A stretch of 53,104 nucleotides of DNA, from assembly GCA_903919545.1 (NCBI GenBank), contig CAIXIN010000056.1:1-53104 (forward strand). The letters are read 5' to 3'. Of this stretch, positions 28,980 to 39,555 are shown piece after piece. Within the stretch, counting starts at the first letter, position 1. Every line of letters begins with the position of its first letter. Origin of the DNA: an uncultured bacterium (lineage in GTDB: Bacteria; Bacillota_I; Bacilli_A; Erysipelotrichales; Erysipelotrichaceae). A program made the translations under genes and the position numbers. The notes under the pieces are model-generated. The model saw nothing but the letters and a program-made list of their open reading frames with translations, was not told the DNA's origin and did no database searches.

Positions 28980-31175
28980 ATGGATATTAAAAAAATTATA
29001 TCTCAAATGACCATAGAAGAGAAACTATTGATGCTTGGGGGCAAAGATGGCTGGCACTTCTATGGGGTCGAAAGATTAGGCATAGAAGATGTACGTGTAT
29101 GTGACGGGCCTCATGGGATCAGAGTTCAAACTGAAAATGAACATGTCAATCTACCCGCCACCAATTTCCCAACAGCGTCTGCTTTGGCGTCTACTTTTAA
29201 TCCAGACTTACTCAAATTAACAGGAGAAACCATAGGTAAAGAATGTCGTCATTATGGGGTTCAAGTATTATTAGGTCCTGGTGTCAATTTAAAAAGATCT
29301 CCTTTAGCGGGTCGTAATTTTGAATACTATTCAGAAGATCCTTATCTAAGTGGTAAGATCGCATCAGCTTTCATCAATGGGGTCCAATCTCAAAAAGTAG
29401 GGACTTCTCTTAAACATTATGTCGCCAATGAACAAGAAACCAGTCGCTTATTCATCAGTTCTAAAGTGGATGAGAGAACCTTTCATGAGCTCTATTTGAC
29501 ACCTTTTGAGATGGCTATAAAAGAAGCCAATCCTTGGACCATCATGGGATCCTATAATCGAATCAATGGGACCTATGGATGCGAGAATGAACATACCCTC
29601 AATAAAACCTTAAAAAAAGACCTCGCTTATGATGGACTCGTTGTTTCTGATTGGGGAGCTGTCAATGATAAACTAGATTCTCATCGATATGGATTAGACA
29701 TACAAATGCCTGGTCCTGTAGCGTTGGATGATCGTTTAAAGAAAGCTGTCTTAAGTGGAGATCTACCTTTATCCATCATCGATGATCACGTAGAACGTTG
29801 TTTAAGACTCAATCAACGTGTCTATAAAAAAGGTGATAATTGTGGATTAGATCTTGAAGTCAATCATAAGATCGCCCAGAAGGTAGCTTTAGAATCCATC
29901 GTCTTACTTAAGAATGAAAACATACTTCCTTTAAAATCAAATACAAAACTCGCAGTCATAGGGCGCTTTAGTGATGATCAAGTTCGTTATAACGGTGGTG
30001 GTAGTTCATGGTTGAATGCCTATAGAGTTGAAAGACCTTTAGAATTTTTGAAGGCTAAGACGAAAGTCGTTTATGCACCTGCCTATGATCAAGAAAAAGT
30101 AACACGTAAATCAACAGAAGAAGCTCTCTTAGCTGCATCCAAAGCGAAAGTGGTCTTATTCTTTACAGGTACTACAGCTTCGATGGAATCAGAAGGCTCA
30201 GATCGTACTTCGATCGATCTTCCTCATCAACATCTCGCTTTACTTAAGAAGATCCATAAGATCAATTCTAACATCATCGTTATCTTAAACAATGGTGCTG
30301 CAGTCGATCTAAGAGAAGTACAGCCGTATTGTAAAGCCATCGTAGAAGCTTGGCTATTAGGCTCTGCGTCTGGTCAACCTTTAGTAGACATCTTGTTTGG
30401 GGATCATAACCCTTCAGGTAAGCTGTCTGAAACTTTTCCGTTACAGTTGGAACATACCCCTGCTTATGGGAATTTCCCTGGCTTAGGTGATGAGATCGTC
30501 TATAGTGAAGGTCTATTGAGTGGCTATCGTCATTATGATACACGTCAATTAAAAGTCATGTATCCTTTTGGATATGGCTTAAGTTATACCAGTTTTAAAT
30601 TATCTGATCCTGTCTTATCACAAACGAAGATCACTAAAGATGAGACCTTAACTTTAAGTGTGATCTTAAAAAATACAGGAAAAAGAAAAGGTCAACAAGT
30701 CGTTCAAGTGTATCTTAAAGATCTTGAATCCTATTTGCCTCGTCCATTAAAAGAACTCAGAGCTTTTAAGAAAGTAGAATTAGAAGCAGGAGAATCTCAA
30801 AAGATCAGCTTTACTTTATCTGAAAGAGACTTTGCCTATTATGTCCCTCATTTAGGTCGTTTCGCAGTGGAGAGTGGTTTATTTGAAGCCTGTATAGGTT
30901 TTTCTTGTGAAGAGATCTTGTGTAGCGTTAAATTCGAGGTGAACTCAGATGATAAGGTAAGACCTCATCTCAGTTTGGATTATCCATATAATCGATGGAT
31001 TAGTTATCCTTATGAAAATACTCAAGTCAAGAAACTGGTCGAGATGACGAGAAATCCTTTCTGGTGGGAAACAGAGCCACCTCTACGCCGTTGGCTCAAA
31101 GTACTTAAACTTGAATTCAATTGGAGCGATTCAAAACTAGAAGAAGTCAAAGCCATGTTGATGGAGGAAGAATGA
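28980..31175 (+). CDS. Glycoside hydrolase family 3 beta-glucosidase, no signal peptide
   Basis: Start at ATG 28980; CDGPHGIRVQ, GPGVNLKRSPLAGRNFEYYSEDPYLSG, LKHYVANEQE, GLVVSDWGAVND, PFGYGLSYTSF, fibronectin III-like C-terminus. Confidence 0.95.
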   Translation: MDIKKIISQMTIEEKLLMLGGKDGWHFYGVERLGIEDVRVCDGPHGIRVQTENEHVNLPATNFPTASALASTFNPDLLKLTGETIGKECRHYGVQVLLGPGVNLKRSPLAGRNFEYYSEDPYLSGKIASAFINGVQSQKVGTSLKHYVANEQETSRLFISSKVDERTFHELYLTPFEMAIKEANPWTIMGSYNRINGTYGCENEHTLNKTLKKDLAYDGLVVSDWGAVNDKLDSHRYGLDIQMPGPVALDDRLKKAVLSGDLPLSIIDDHVERCLRLNQRVYKKGDNCGLDLEVNHKIAQKVALESIVLLKNENILPLKSNTKLAVIGRFSDDQVRYNGGGSSWLNAYRVERPLEFLKAKTKVVYAPAYDQEKVTRKSTEEALLAASKAKVVLFFTGTTASMESEGSDRTSIDLPHQHLALLKKIHKINSNIIVILNNGAAVDLREVQPYCKAIVEAWLLGSASGQPLVDILFGDHNPSGKLSETFPLQLEHTPAYGNFPGLGDEIVYSEGLLSGYRHYDTRQLKVMYPFGYGLSYTSFKLSDPVLSQTKITKDETLTLSVILKNTGKRKGQQVVQVYLKDLESYLPRPLKELRAFKKVELEAGESQKISFTLSERDFAYYVPHLGRFAVESGLFEACIGFSCEEILCSVKFEVNSDDKVRPHLSLDYPYNRWISYPYENTQVKKLVEMTRNPFWWETEPPLRRWLKVLKLEFNWSDSKLEEVKAMLMEEE

Positions 31176-33460
31176 ACTATAGAACCTTGCCTTCAACCTT
31201 TTCATTAGTTCAACTCAATGAAAAGGTTCCTCATTATATCCCAATGCAATGTAAAGAAGTCTATCCTTATTTTGAGAAACAAGGATTTCCTACGATACAG
31301 CTTCATGGGACTTGGAAAAAGATCAGAGTCAATGATCCTAAACTCACTATGCGTATTCGTGATGTCAATGCGCTTGATAAACTTAAACAAGAAGTACCAG
31401 GAATAACCTTAAGAAATTTCGATGATCAACACTTACTTGATCATGTCTTACCTGGAGTTGAGAATAGAATAGGTCATAAAGCTGCCTCTCATGGGGAAGG
31501 TATGGAAACCTATGAGGCTGGGGTTTGGTATAGAAAAATCATCAAGGTCAAAAAACAAACCAATAAGATCTACTTGTTTAAAGCCCTCTCAATGGGCAGT
31601 GTCGCTGATCTTTTCATCAACGATGTCCATATTGGGACACACGAAGGAAGCTTTAATCCTTTCTCCTTTGATGTAACGAAAGCTTTAGTAGAAGGCGAGA
31701 ATGTCTTCGCGTTAAGAGTTCATAATATCCCATGGGGATCAAGAATAGATACGATCCCTGCTCAAGCAGGATCAGATTACTTCAACTATACAGGAGTCAT
31801 CCATGATTTCTGGATCGAAGAAGTTCCTTTGGTATCTGTTAGAAGGGTAGATCTTGTCTCTAAAAGTTTAAAAGAAACTGAGCTTACACTTATCGTCGTC
31901 AACAGATCTTCTCAAGATCATAAACTAACGATGAATTTTGAAGTCTATTCAACAAATATCACCTCTAAGAATCTTGGCTCTGATTACGCCAAAGACCTCA
32001 TCGATGCCTCCTTGTTTAGACTACAAGCTAAAACAATCGATGTGAAATCCAATTCTATTGAACGTGTTTCTTTTAAGGTCGATACAAGCAGTCTTAAACC
32101 TTGGGGCTTACTAGATCCTCATCTGTATGTGTTAAAAACAACGACAGAAGAAGAGACCCTGTATCATGAATTTGGGGTCAGGACCTTATCTACCAACAAG
32201 CACTCCATTCTATTAAATGGGAAAGCAGTCTTTCTTAATGGGATGGCTCGTCATGAGGAATCTCTTGATAAAGGAAGAAGCATAAGTCATGAAGACATTG
32301 TTTCGGAATGTCTAGAATTAAAGAAGATGAATTTGAATTTTTCTCGTACTGGTCATTATCCTAATCATCCTTTGACCTATCGTGTTTTAGATCGATTAGG
32401 GATGGCTTCGATGATGGAAGTACCTTTGTGGCAACATGAGAATGAACACTTCAAAGCTCAGATCAATCGCCGTATCGATCAACAGATGTGGAGAGAAATG
32501 ATCTTCACCCAAAGAAATCGACCTTCAGTGTTTTTATGGTCTACACAGAATGAATGTAATGGGAATGATTATCGATTGACCTACAATCGTTTATTGGTTA
32601 ATGATCTAAGAAAGTGCTTCGATGATGGTCGCTTGACGACCCAATCATCTGCAGCGGATCGACCAGGCTATAGTGATCCTTCTATGGATCCATTGGATGT
32701 CTTAGGTTTTACCTTATATTTCGGAATCTTTCATGGACAGCCTCATAATACAGAAACACCTTACGTCGACAATGCCTATCTTGGTACCCTTGATTATCTG
32801 AAAGCAGCGTATAAGACCCATAAGAAACCTATCGTGGTAAGTGAATATGGGCTGTGGAGCTCAGCTGGCGATGTGGCCCAATTGTCGGTCATCATGAATA
32901 ATCTGCGCGCTTTTATTGAACTCCGAAACCTTAATTTCGATGGATCAGAAAGCGAGAGAGGATTCGTCACAGGGATCAATTATTGGACGATTAATGACTG
33001 GTTCGTCAATCATAATACCTGGATCCAATCGATGGGCTTTAAAACCCTTGAAAGAAAGGATAAACCCATCGTTTTAAGGGTAAAACCCCTCTACGAACGT
33101 CTAATTCATCCTCGTTTAGGGGTCAATTCTGATCATAATCTATTTAAAGGACATCGATACATTACAGGACCAAATGCGGTGCTTTATCTCAACGCAACCG
33201 GTTTCGATGCTTCAAAATGGCCATTTTTGGTCATAAAAGCGGATGATCCTATGTACAATGATGGATTCGAGTTGAATATCTCCAACAGAAAAGGCGAAAT
33301 ACAGACTCTCAAAGCAGAAAGAATGGATGAAAACATGGTTTTTCATTTATGGATGCTAAATCCAGACTTCCTTAGAGAGATGATAGCGCTTACCATATCG
33401 ACCACCTCTTCAGAACGTAGAATCCACCTTAGAAGAATCGATTGTCGAACAACATTATAA
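31172..33460 (+). CDS. Glycoside hydrolase family 2-like protein
   Basis: Start at ATG 31172 (ATGA overlap); EAGVWYRKIIKV, LNGMARHEESLDKGRSIS, RPSVFLWSTQNECNGND, VVSEYGLWSS. Confidence 0.88.
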   Translation: MNYRTLPSTFSLVQLNEKVPHYIPMQCKEVYPYFEKQGFPTIQLHGTWKKIRVNDPKLTMRIRDVNALDKLKQEVPGITLRNFDDQHLLDHVLPGVENRIGHKAASHGEGMETYEAGVWYRKIIKVKKQTNKIYLFKALSMGSVADLFINDVHIGTHEGSFNPFSFDVTKALVEGENVFALRVHNIPWGSRIDTIPAQAGSDYFNYTGVIHDFWIEEVPLVSVRRVDLVSKSLKETELTLIVVNRSSQDHKLTMNFEVYSTNITSKNLGSDYAKDLIDASLFRLQAKTIDVKSNSIERVSFKVDTSSLKPWGLLDPHLYVLKTTTEEETLYHEFGVRTLSTNKHSILLNGKAVFLNGMARHEESLDKGRSISHEDIVSECLELKKMNLNFSRTGHYPNHPLTYRVLDRLGMASMMEVPLWQHENEHFKAQINRRIDQQMWREMIFTQRNRPSVFLWSTQNECNGNDYRLTYNRLLVNDLRKCFDDGRLTTQSSAADRPGYSDPSMDPLDVLGFTLYFGIFHGQPHNTETPYVDNAYLGTLDYLKAAYKTHKKPIVVSEYGLWSSAGDVAQLSVIMNNLRAFIELRNLNFDGSESERGFVTGINYWTINDWFVNHNTWIQSMGFKTLERKDKPIVLRVKPLYERLIHPRLGVNSDHNLFKGHRYITGPNAVLYLNATGFDASKWPFLVIKADDPMYNDGFELNISNRKGEIQTLKAERMDENMVFHLWMLNPDFLREMIALTISTTSSERRIHLRRIDCRTTL

Positions 33461-33478
33461 AAAAAGTATACAAAACAC

Positions 33479-33507
33479 TTGAAAGCGTTTTCGTAATTTG
33501 CTAATAT
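33479..33507 (+). promoter_or_regulatory. Promoter TTGAAA-N17-TAATAT with overlapping operator TGAAAGCGTTTTCG (33480-33493)
   Basis: Boxes and operator read directly; upstream of SBP gene. Confidence 0.75.
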
Positions 33508-33538
33508 AGGATTAGAATTAATCCATTAGGAGGAAACA

Positions 33539-35146
33539 ATGAAGAAAATTCTACTAGTTGTTATCGCATTAGCATTCATTGGCTCAACTCTAACCGGATG
33601 TTCAAGCTACAAAGCCCTCGATAAAACAATCGAAGGTAGTATCGATGTTATGATGTGGTCCGGCGACGGCACCTACATTGAAGACCTCGGTCACAAAGAC
33701 TTGGCACCGGAAGATCTAAAAGGCCAGAATAACGCATCTGTATATGCAGTCGCTAAAGCCTTCAACGCTATTTATCCGAACGTTAAGATCAACGTTTATG
33801 CTAAATCCGGCGGTCCTGGAACTGCTGCTGAATGGGTTCAAGAAATTGAAAACTTCAAAGTAGACCATGGTAAATATCCGGATCTCTATGCTGCTATGGA
33901 TCTTCCTGGCGATATCGCTCGTGGATTCGTTGCTGACCTATCCGTATTTAGCAGTGACCCTTTATACAAATCATTCAACAAATCCATCTTGGGTATGATG
34001 AACTACTACGGCTTCCAAGCTGGTTTACCACAGTTCTTACAACCTTGGGGTATCTACGTTAATAAAGCATTGGCTGAAGATTATAATATTGAAGTTCCAG
34101 AAGCAAACTGGACCATCGACGAATACACAGATTTCATTACTTCTGCTAAACCTGAAGATGGTTTCTATGGAGCGATGGATGTTGATATCGACATCATTCG
34201 TACTGGTGTTACCACCATCGAACAACAAATGAAGAACTACAGCGGAACCGGCGACTATGTCAACTTGGCTTCCGATGAAGTTAAAGCCTTATTGGACTAT
34301 GTTCCTGAATGGGCTTCAGTTGCTGTTTGGGCACAAAATGATGCAGGCAACGTATCTGGCGACTTTATGAACGCACACTGGTGGTGGGGTCATAAAATGT
34401 TTGCTGACAACGTATTGTTGACCAACGCTGGCGATCCTTGGATGATGGGCGATTGCGCTAATCCAGAAGATCCTTGGGGCGGTTCATGTAAGTCTTCCGA
34501 CTGGGATATCTATCCACGTCCTTCTACAGATTATCAAGACAACACTGTTGGTGTAGTATTAGACCCAATGGCTGTCTACAATCATTGTATGGATGACGGC
34601 GATGCTGCTTGTACAACTGAAGAAAATGCTGCTACAAAATTGGCATATACCTTCACAGCTTTCATGGCTGGCGATACAGCTGCATGGCAGGCAAGAGCTG
34701 ATCAAACATTCTTGGATGGAACAACTGTTAAATCCGCTATGAATGATTCTCTACCTTTCGTTACTGGCAAAGCATTCGACGAACAAATGGAAATCTGGTA
34801 TCAACCAGCCATCCACAATCGTTTTGCTGATGCTGCTAAGATGCCTGGTTGGCACCTGATTCTCGACATCTGGGAAAAAGGTCAAGTATGGGCAATTTCC
34901 GATAAAGCTGCTTTATGGTTCTACACTGAAAATGGCGAAAAGAAAACCATCATCAGCGAATTCCTAAGCATGAATAATCCGGAAATCGCTGGCGCAACCC
35001 GCGTATCCCCAAGCTTCCCGAATGAAGTAAAAGCAAGATTGGCTGATTGGAATACATCCGCTAATGAACGCTTCCAGATCGCTGAAACAGCACTGAGAGA
35101 TGCTTTGAAAGAATTCTACGGCTTCAAAGACGCAGACTTCAAATAA
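33539..35146 (+). CDS. Extracellular solute-binding lipoprotein of an ABC sugar transporter
   Basis: Lipobox LTGC; SBP-like IDVMMWSGDGTYIED, VAKAFNAIYPNVKINVYAK, YGFQAGLPQFLQPWGIYVNKALAEDYNIEVP. Confidence 0.87.
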   Translation: MKKILLVVIALAFIGSTLTGCSSYKALDKTIEGSIDVMMWSGDGTYIEDLGHKDLAPEDLKGQNNASVYAVAKAFNAIYPNVKINVYAKSGGPGTAAEWVQEIENFKVDHGKYPDLYAAMDLPGDIARGFVADLSVFSSDPLYKSFNKSILGMMNYYGFQAGLPQFLQPWGIYVNKALAEDYNIEVPEANWTIDEYTDFITSAKPEDGFYGAMDVDIDIIRTGVTTIEQQMKNYSGTGDYVNLASDEVKALLDYVPEWASVAVWAQNDAGNVSGDFMNAHWWWGHKMFADNVLLTNAGDPWMMGDCANPEDPWGGSCKSSDWDIYPRPSTDYQDNTVGVVLDPMAVYNHCMDDGDAACTTEENAATKLAYTFTAFMAGDTAAWQARADQTFLDGTTVKSAMNDSLPFVTGKAFDEQMEIWYQPAIHNRFADAAKMPGWHLILDIWEKGQVWAISDKAALWFYTENGEKKTIISEFLSMNNPEIAGATRVSPSFPNEVKARLADWNTSANERFQIAETALRDALKEFYGFKDADFK

Positions 35147-35154
35147 TCGTAATT

Positions 35155-35177
35155 AGGCACCTTCGGGTGCCTTTTTT
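35155..35177 (+). terminator. Rho-independent terminator
   Basis: AGGCACCTTCGGGTGCCTTTTTT. Confidence 0.88.
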
Positions 35178-35196
35178 ATGTCTAGATGAGAAATTG

Positions 35197-35238
35197 CGAA
35201 AACGCTTTCTTGATTTATAAGATGAATTTTGATAAAAT
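35197..35238 (+). promoter_or_regulatory. Operator CGAAAACGCTTTCT (35197-35210) plus promoter TTGATT-N17-TAAAAT (35210-35238)
   Basis: Boxes read directly; predicted TSS only a few nt before the GH4 ATG at 35248. Confidence 0.7.
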
Positions 35239-35247
35239 AAATGTATT

Positions 35248-36651
35248 ATGAAAACAAACATAAATACGACTAAAATTGTGGTCATAGGTGCAGGTAGTGC
35301 CTCCTTTGGTTTGGTCAATTTAGGAGCCATTATTCGCCATCCACAACTTAAAGGAATTCGTTTATGTTTGGTTGATATCAATGAATCTGGTCTACAATAC
35401 ATCACTCAATTGGCTCAGAGAATGAATCGTGAATGGAAGGCAGAAATGACCATCACTTCAACCACAGATCGTACTGAGGCTTTGATCGATGCGAATTATA
35501 TAATCTTATCTGTTGCGGTCGATCGTGAAGCCTGTTGGAAAAGCGATGTCGATATCGCACTGAAATATGGAATACGACATTATGGAGAAAACGGTGGTCC
35601 TGGAGCACTGATGCATACAGCGAGAAACATCGCCATCATCATGCCGATCTTAAGGGATATCGAACGATTATGCCCACAGGCAGTTGTCATGAATTTCACG
35701 AATCCTGTGCCTCGTATATGTATCGCCGCAGCTCGTTATACCAAAGTTAAAATGGTGGGTATATGTCATCAGATCGATTTTGGTTATTTGATGGTTGCGA
35801 AGATCTTTCAAGAAGAATATGGATTTAAGGTACCTAAAGATTATCGCTTTACTTGGGAGGGGGATTGGGGGATCTATGGAGACATGGTGAGCCAAGCCAA
35901 AAAGAGATTTATCTTACTGGCTGCAGGGGTCAATCATTTCACTTTCTTCTTATCTCTGATCGATAAACAAACAGGACAAGATCTCTTACCTAAGTTCAAA
36001 GAAAAATTTAAAAATTCTTATCCTGAATTTGAGCCTTATACACGAGAGATCTTATCTACATTAGACATCTTACCTGTATCAGGAGATTGTCATATGTTGG
36101 AATACTTCCCCTTTACTCACAATGAAGCTAAGAAAGCTTGGGAACACTATGATATCCAAATGTATCCTTTGATGAAAGCAGAAGGTGATCGTCACCAGAT
36201 GTGGAGAGAAATCGAAGATTTGGCCTGTGGAAAAGGGTCCATCGATCATCTGCTTCATACCCATACAGAAAGAGCAGAACAGATCATCGTAGCGATGATG
36301 AATGATGAGCCTTATCATGATCAAGCGGTAAATGTGCCTAACCTTGGTTATATCCAAAACTTACCCTTAGATGCCATCGTCGAAGTACCTGCGTCATTTA
36401 TGAAAAATTCGATCAAAGGTGAGACTATAGGAAACCTTCCTGAACTTGCTGCCTTGTGGTGTCGACGTGAAATAGAAAGTGCAGAACTTGCGGTAAAAGC
36501 AGCTGTCAATGGAGATAAAGCTACGCTCCTACAAGCCTTACTCATCAATGGGATGATCGATGATATCCCAAGCGCAAAAGCAATGCTTAAAGATTATCTT
36601 AAAGCCAATACACAGTATCTTCCTCAGTTTAATAAAAAAGGAGAAGCTTGA
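35248..36651 (+). CDS. Glycoside hydrolase family 4 (NAD/metal-dependent)
   Basis: KIVVIGAGSASFGLVNLG, GENGGPGALMHTARNIAIIMPILRDIERLCPQAVVMNFTNPVPRI, GICHQIDFGY, AAGVNHFTFF. Confidence 0.9.
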   Translation: MKTNINTTKIVVIGAGSASFGLVNLGAIIRHPQLKGIRLCLVDINESGLQYITQLAQRMNREWKAEMTITSTTDRTEALIDANYIILSVAVDREACWKSDVDIALKYGIRHYGENGGPGALMHTARNIAIIMPILRDIERLCPQAVVMNFTNPVPRICIAAARYTKVKMVGICHQIDFGYLMVAKIFQEEYGFKVPKDYRFTWEGDWGIYGDMVSQAKKRFILLAAGVNHFTFFLSLIDKQTGQDLLPKFKEKFKNSYPEFEPYTREILSTLDILPVSGDCHMLEYFPFTHNEAKKAWEHYDIQMYPLMKAEGDRHQMWREIEDLACGKGSIDHLLHTHTERAEQIIVAMMNDEPYHDQAVNVPNLGYIQNLPLDAIVEVPASFMKNSIKGETIGNLPELAALWCRREIESAELAVKAAVNGDKATLLQALLINGMIDDIPSAKAMLKDYLKANTQYLPQFNKKGEA

Positions 36652-39554
36652 TGAAACGAATCTCAACTCTGGTCTTATCGTTGTTTCTGAGTTTAAGCTT
36701 ATTAAGCGGATGCCAAAGTGGATCTGCCGTCGAAAACTATAGTGATGGTGAAAGAGACGAAGCTTATTCTTATTTGATTGAAACGCTTAATCAACCTGCT
36801 TTGTTTTATGCGGATTATCTTAAGACTTTAGAGTCAGATTCTTTAGAACTCGAAAAAGAAATAAGTACTGAAGCTTTGGTTTTAGGAGCTTACGCAAGCG
36901 TTGATTTTTCGCTCAATCTTGAAAGCGCTACCACAGCTCAACTTAGAATCTATTATCAAGTTGAAGACGGGACCTTATTATCGCCTATCCTTTCAGTTGC
37001 GATCAATGGGAAGAATCCTTTCGTTGAAGCACTATCGATCGATGTAGCCCTCAATTGGTTCAGTGATACCTCCTCTTTCCCTTTGGATTCATATAAAGAT
37101 GAATCATTACCTCTTCAAACGGTAGATACTTCTATTGTGGCTTTGGATTTCTATGATAATTTACACAGTAGTACTCAACCTTTAAAGTTTGGATTTGAAG
37201 CTGGAGACTCTACTATAAGCTTCACGAATGTTTCTTCTAGTCCAATCAATATCATCAAAGTGGTCTTGATGCCTGTCAATGAGACCCCAAGCTATAGTCA
37301 ATATGCCTCTTCTTTAAGCCTAGAATCTAAAGAAGCCATCTTGACCGATGCGATCCATTATAGTTCTAAGAACTCATCGTTTGTTCGACTCAGCTCTTAT
37401 GGATCTCCATCTGTATCACCTTTCTCAGTCAATACAAAATTACTGAACATCATCGATGGGGTTGCCTGGAATAAATCGGGGCAAGCTGTAAGCTATACGA
37501 TCGACGTAAAAGAAGCTGGAGCGTATGCTTTAGCGGTTCATTATCTCAATGATAAGACTGATTTCCAGGTTTTCCGTTCCATCTTGATTGATGGGAAGAT
37601 CCCATTTCAAGAACTAGAAGCTTATGCCTTTGATTATACAGGTGGAGGTAATTGGGGTGTAGAGCTTATCTCTGATGATCAAAAAGAACCTTACTTGTTT
37701 AATCTAAGTAAAGGAACTCATAAGATTACCTTTATGGCTGAAAATGAACCTTTGGTTCCTTCATTAACGACTATCCGTAATCTGATCGCCCACATCAATG
37801 CCTTTGCCTTAGATATCCGTAAGATCACAGGGAGAGACATCGATCGTAATCGAACATGGAAATTAACGACCTTCTTACCTGAAACAGAAAAGAATCTTAA
37901 TACCTATAAGATCCTTATCAGTCGCTTGGTAAGTGATCTGTCTGTTTACGCCAATAACGGGACATCCTCTTCAGCGCTTTCTTACTTACTTAAAGCCATC
38001 ATGAAACTGGATAAGATGTTGGAAAAACCAGATGAATTGCCTTTGTATTTGGATGATCTATACAGTGCGACTGGATCAGTCACTGAAATGTTGGGCAATA
38101 CCTTGACCACACTTCAAGGCCAAGCCCTTTCATTAGATAGCTTTGCTTTCTATACAGATAAACAACCTTTATTATCCAACGCATCTTTCTTTGATGTTGC
38201 GAATTCAACCGTTTTAGGGTTCATCAATTCCTTTACTTCTAAAAAATACATCGCTAAGAAAGATCCTACTGTACTTAATGTATGGGTCAATCGATCGATC
38301 ACTTATGTCGATACGATGCAGAAACTGGTCGATCAGACTTTTACCCCAGAAACAGGCATCAAAGTAAAGATCTCTGTTATGCCTGATGTCAGTAAATTGA
38401 TTTTGGCCAATGCGACCAATGAAGCACCTGATATTGCCTTAGGATTACCATCCTATATGCCTTATGATTTTGCGATAAGAGATGCCGCTTATCAACTCAG
38501 CTCATTCCCTGATTTCTGGGAAACTGTTGGGAATATGCCTGCTGGATCGATGGTGCCTTATGTCCTCAATGAACAAGTGTATGCAGTTCCTGAAACATTG
38601 GATTTCCATGCGGTTATTTATCGAAAAGACATCTTTGCGAATCTAGATCTTACAGTACCTGACACTTGGCAAGATGTCATAGATATCTTGCCTGAACTTC
38701 AACGTTATGGGATGAACTTCTATCACTTAACGGCTGGAGGAACAGCCTTGAAGTGGTACTATCAGACCAGTCCTTTCGTTTATCAATTTGAAGGCAGTCT
38801 CTATTCTAAAGATGGCTATAGTTCAGCGATCGATAGTCCTGAGACCGTAGCTGGGCTTAAGTTTATGACAGATCTCTTTATCAAATATGCGATTCCTGAA
38901 CAAGTTGCTTCTTTCTATAATGGCTTTAGATTTGGATCATTACCTATCGGTATCACCGATTTTTCAACCTACCTACAAATAAAGAATGCTGCTTCTGAGT
39001 TGACTGGTTTATGGGCGTTAGCGCCTTATCCAGGCATCGAGAATGACCAAGGTGAAGTCTTACGTTGGGACATCGTCAATGGGACAGCAGGCATCATCTT
39101 CAAGAGTACCAAGTATGCGGACAACAGTTGGGACTTTATGAAATGGTGGATATCAACTGAGACCCAAACTTCTTTCGCTTATGCCCTACAATCGACCTAT
39201 GGTCCAGAATATGTATGGTTATCTTCTAATCTAGAAGCAGTTAAGAATGCCCCAATCGATGCGGCAGATAAACGTGTCATGCTTGAACAGTTTACTTGGA
39301 TCAATGACGTGCCTCGTTTACCAGGTGGCTATATGCTAGAACGTGGTCTATCCGACATCTGGAACACCACCGTTTTAGAAGGCACACCAATAAGAGTCGC
39401 CATCGATATGCAGAAGATCAGTATCGATAGAGAAATCAAACGTAAGATGATCGAATTTGGTTACTTAGATACCAATGGGAATGTGATTAAACCTTATATC
39501 GTAAGAGGAGTCGATTGGATCCAAGCTCAAATCGACGCAGCGAAGGAGAACTAA
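36651..39554 (+). CDS. Very large (about 967 aa) solute-binding lipoprotein: N-terminal carbohydrate-binding-like domains fused to an ABC SBP domain
   Basis: Lipobox LLSGC; CBM-like [22 protein letters not shown]...[12 protein letters not shown]-terminal [26 protein letters not shown]...[19 protein letters not shown]...[16 protein letters not shown]. Confidence 0.85.
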   Translation: MKRISTLVLSLFLSLSLLSGCQSGSAVENYSDGERDEAYSYLIETLNQPALFYADYLKTLESDSLELEKEISTEALVLGAYASVDFSLNLESATTAQLRIYYQVEDGTLLSPILSVAINGKNPFVEALSIDVALNWFSDTSSFPLDSYKDESLPLQTVDTSIVALDFYDNLHSSTQPLKFGFEAGDSTISFTNVSSSPINIIKVVLMPVNETPSYSQYASSLSLESKEAILTDAIHYSSKNSSFVRLSSYGSPSVSPFSVNTKLLNIIDGVAWNKSGQAVSYTIDVKEAGAYALAVHYLNDKTDFQVFRSILIDGKIPFQELEAYAFDYTGGGNWGVELISDDQKEPYLFNLSKGTHKITFMAENEPLVPSLTTIRNLIAHINAFALDIRKITGRDIDRNRTWKLTTFLPETEKNLNTYKILISRLVSDLSVYANNGTSSSALSYLLKAIMKLDKMLEKPDELPLYLDDLYSATGSVTEMLGNTLTTLQGQALSLDSFAFYTDKQPLLSNASFFDVANSTVLGFINSFTSKKYIAKKDPTVLNVWVNRSITYVDTMQKLVDQTFTPETGIKVKISVMPDVSKLILANATNEAPDIALGLPSYMPYDFAIRDAAYQLSSFPDFWETVGNMPAGSMVPYVLNEQVYAVPETLDFHAVIYRKDIFANLDLTVPDTWQDVIDILPELQRYGMNFYHLTAGGTALKWYYQTSPFVYQFEGSLYSKDGYSSAIDSPETVAGLKFMTDLFIKYAIPEQVASFYNGFRFGSLPIGITDFSTYLQIKNAASELTGLWALAPYPGIENDQGEVLRWDIVNGTAGIIFKSTKYADNSWDFMKWWISTETQTSFAYALQSTYGPEYVWLSSNLEAVKNAPIDAADKRVMLEQFTWINDVPRLPGGYMLERGLSDIWNTTVLEGTPIRVAIDMQKISIDREIKRKMIEFGYLDTNGNVIKPYIVRGVDWIQAQIDAAKEN

Positions 39555-39555
39555 G

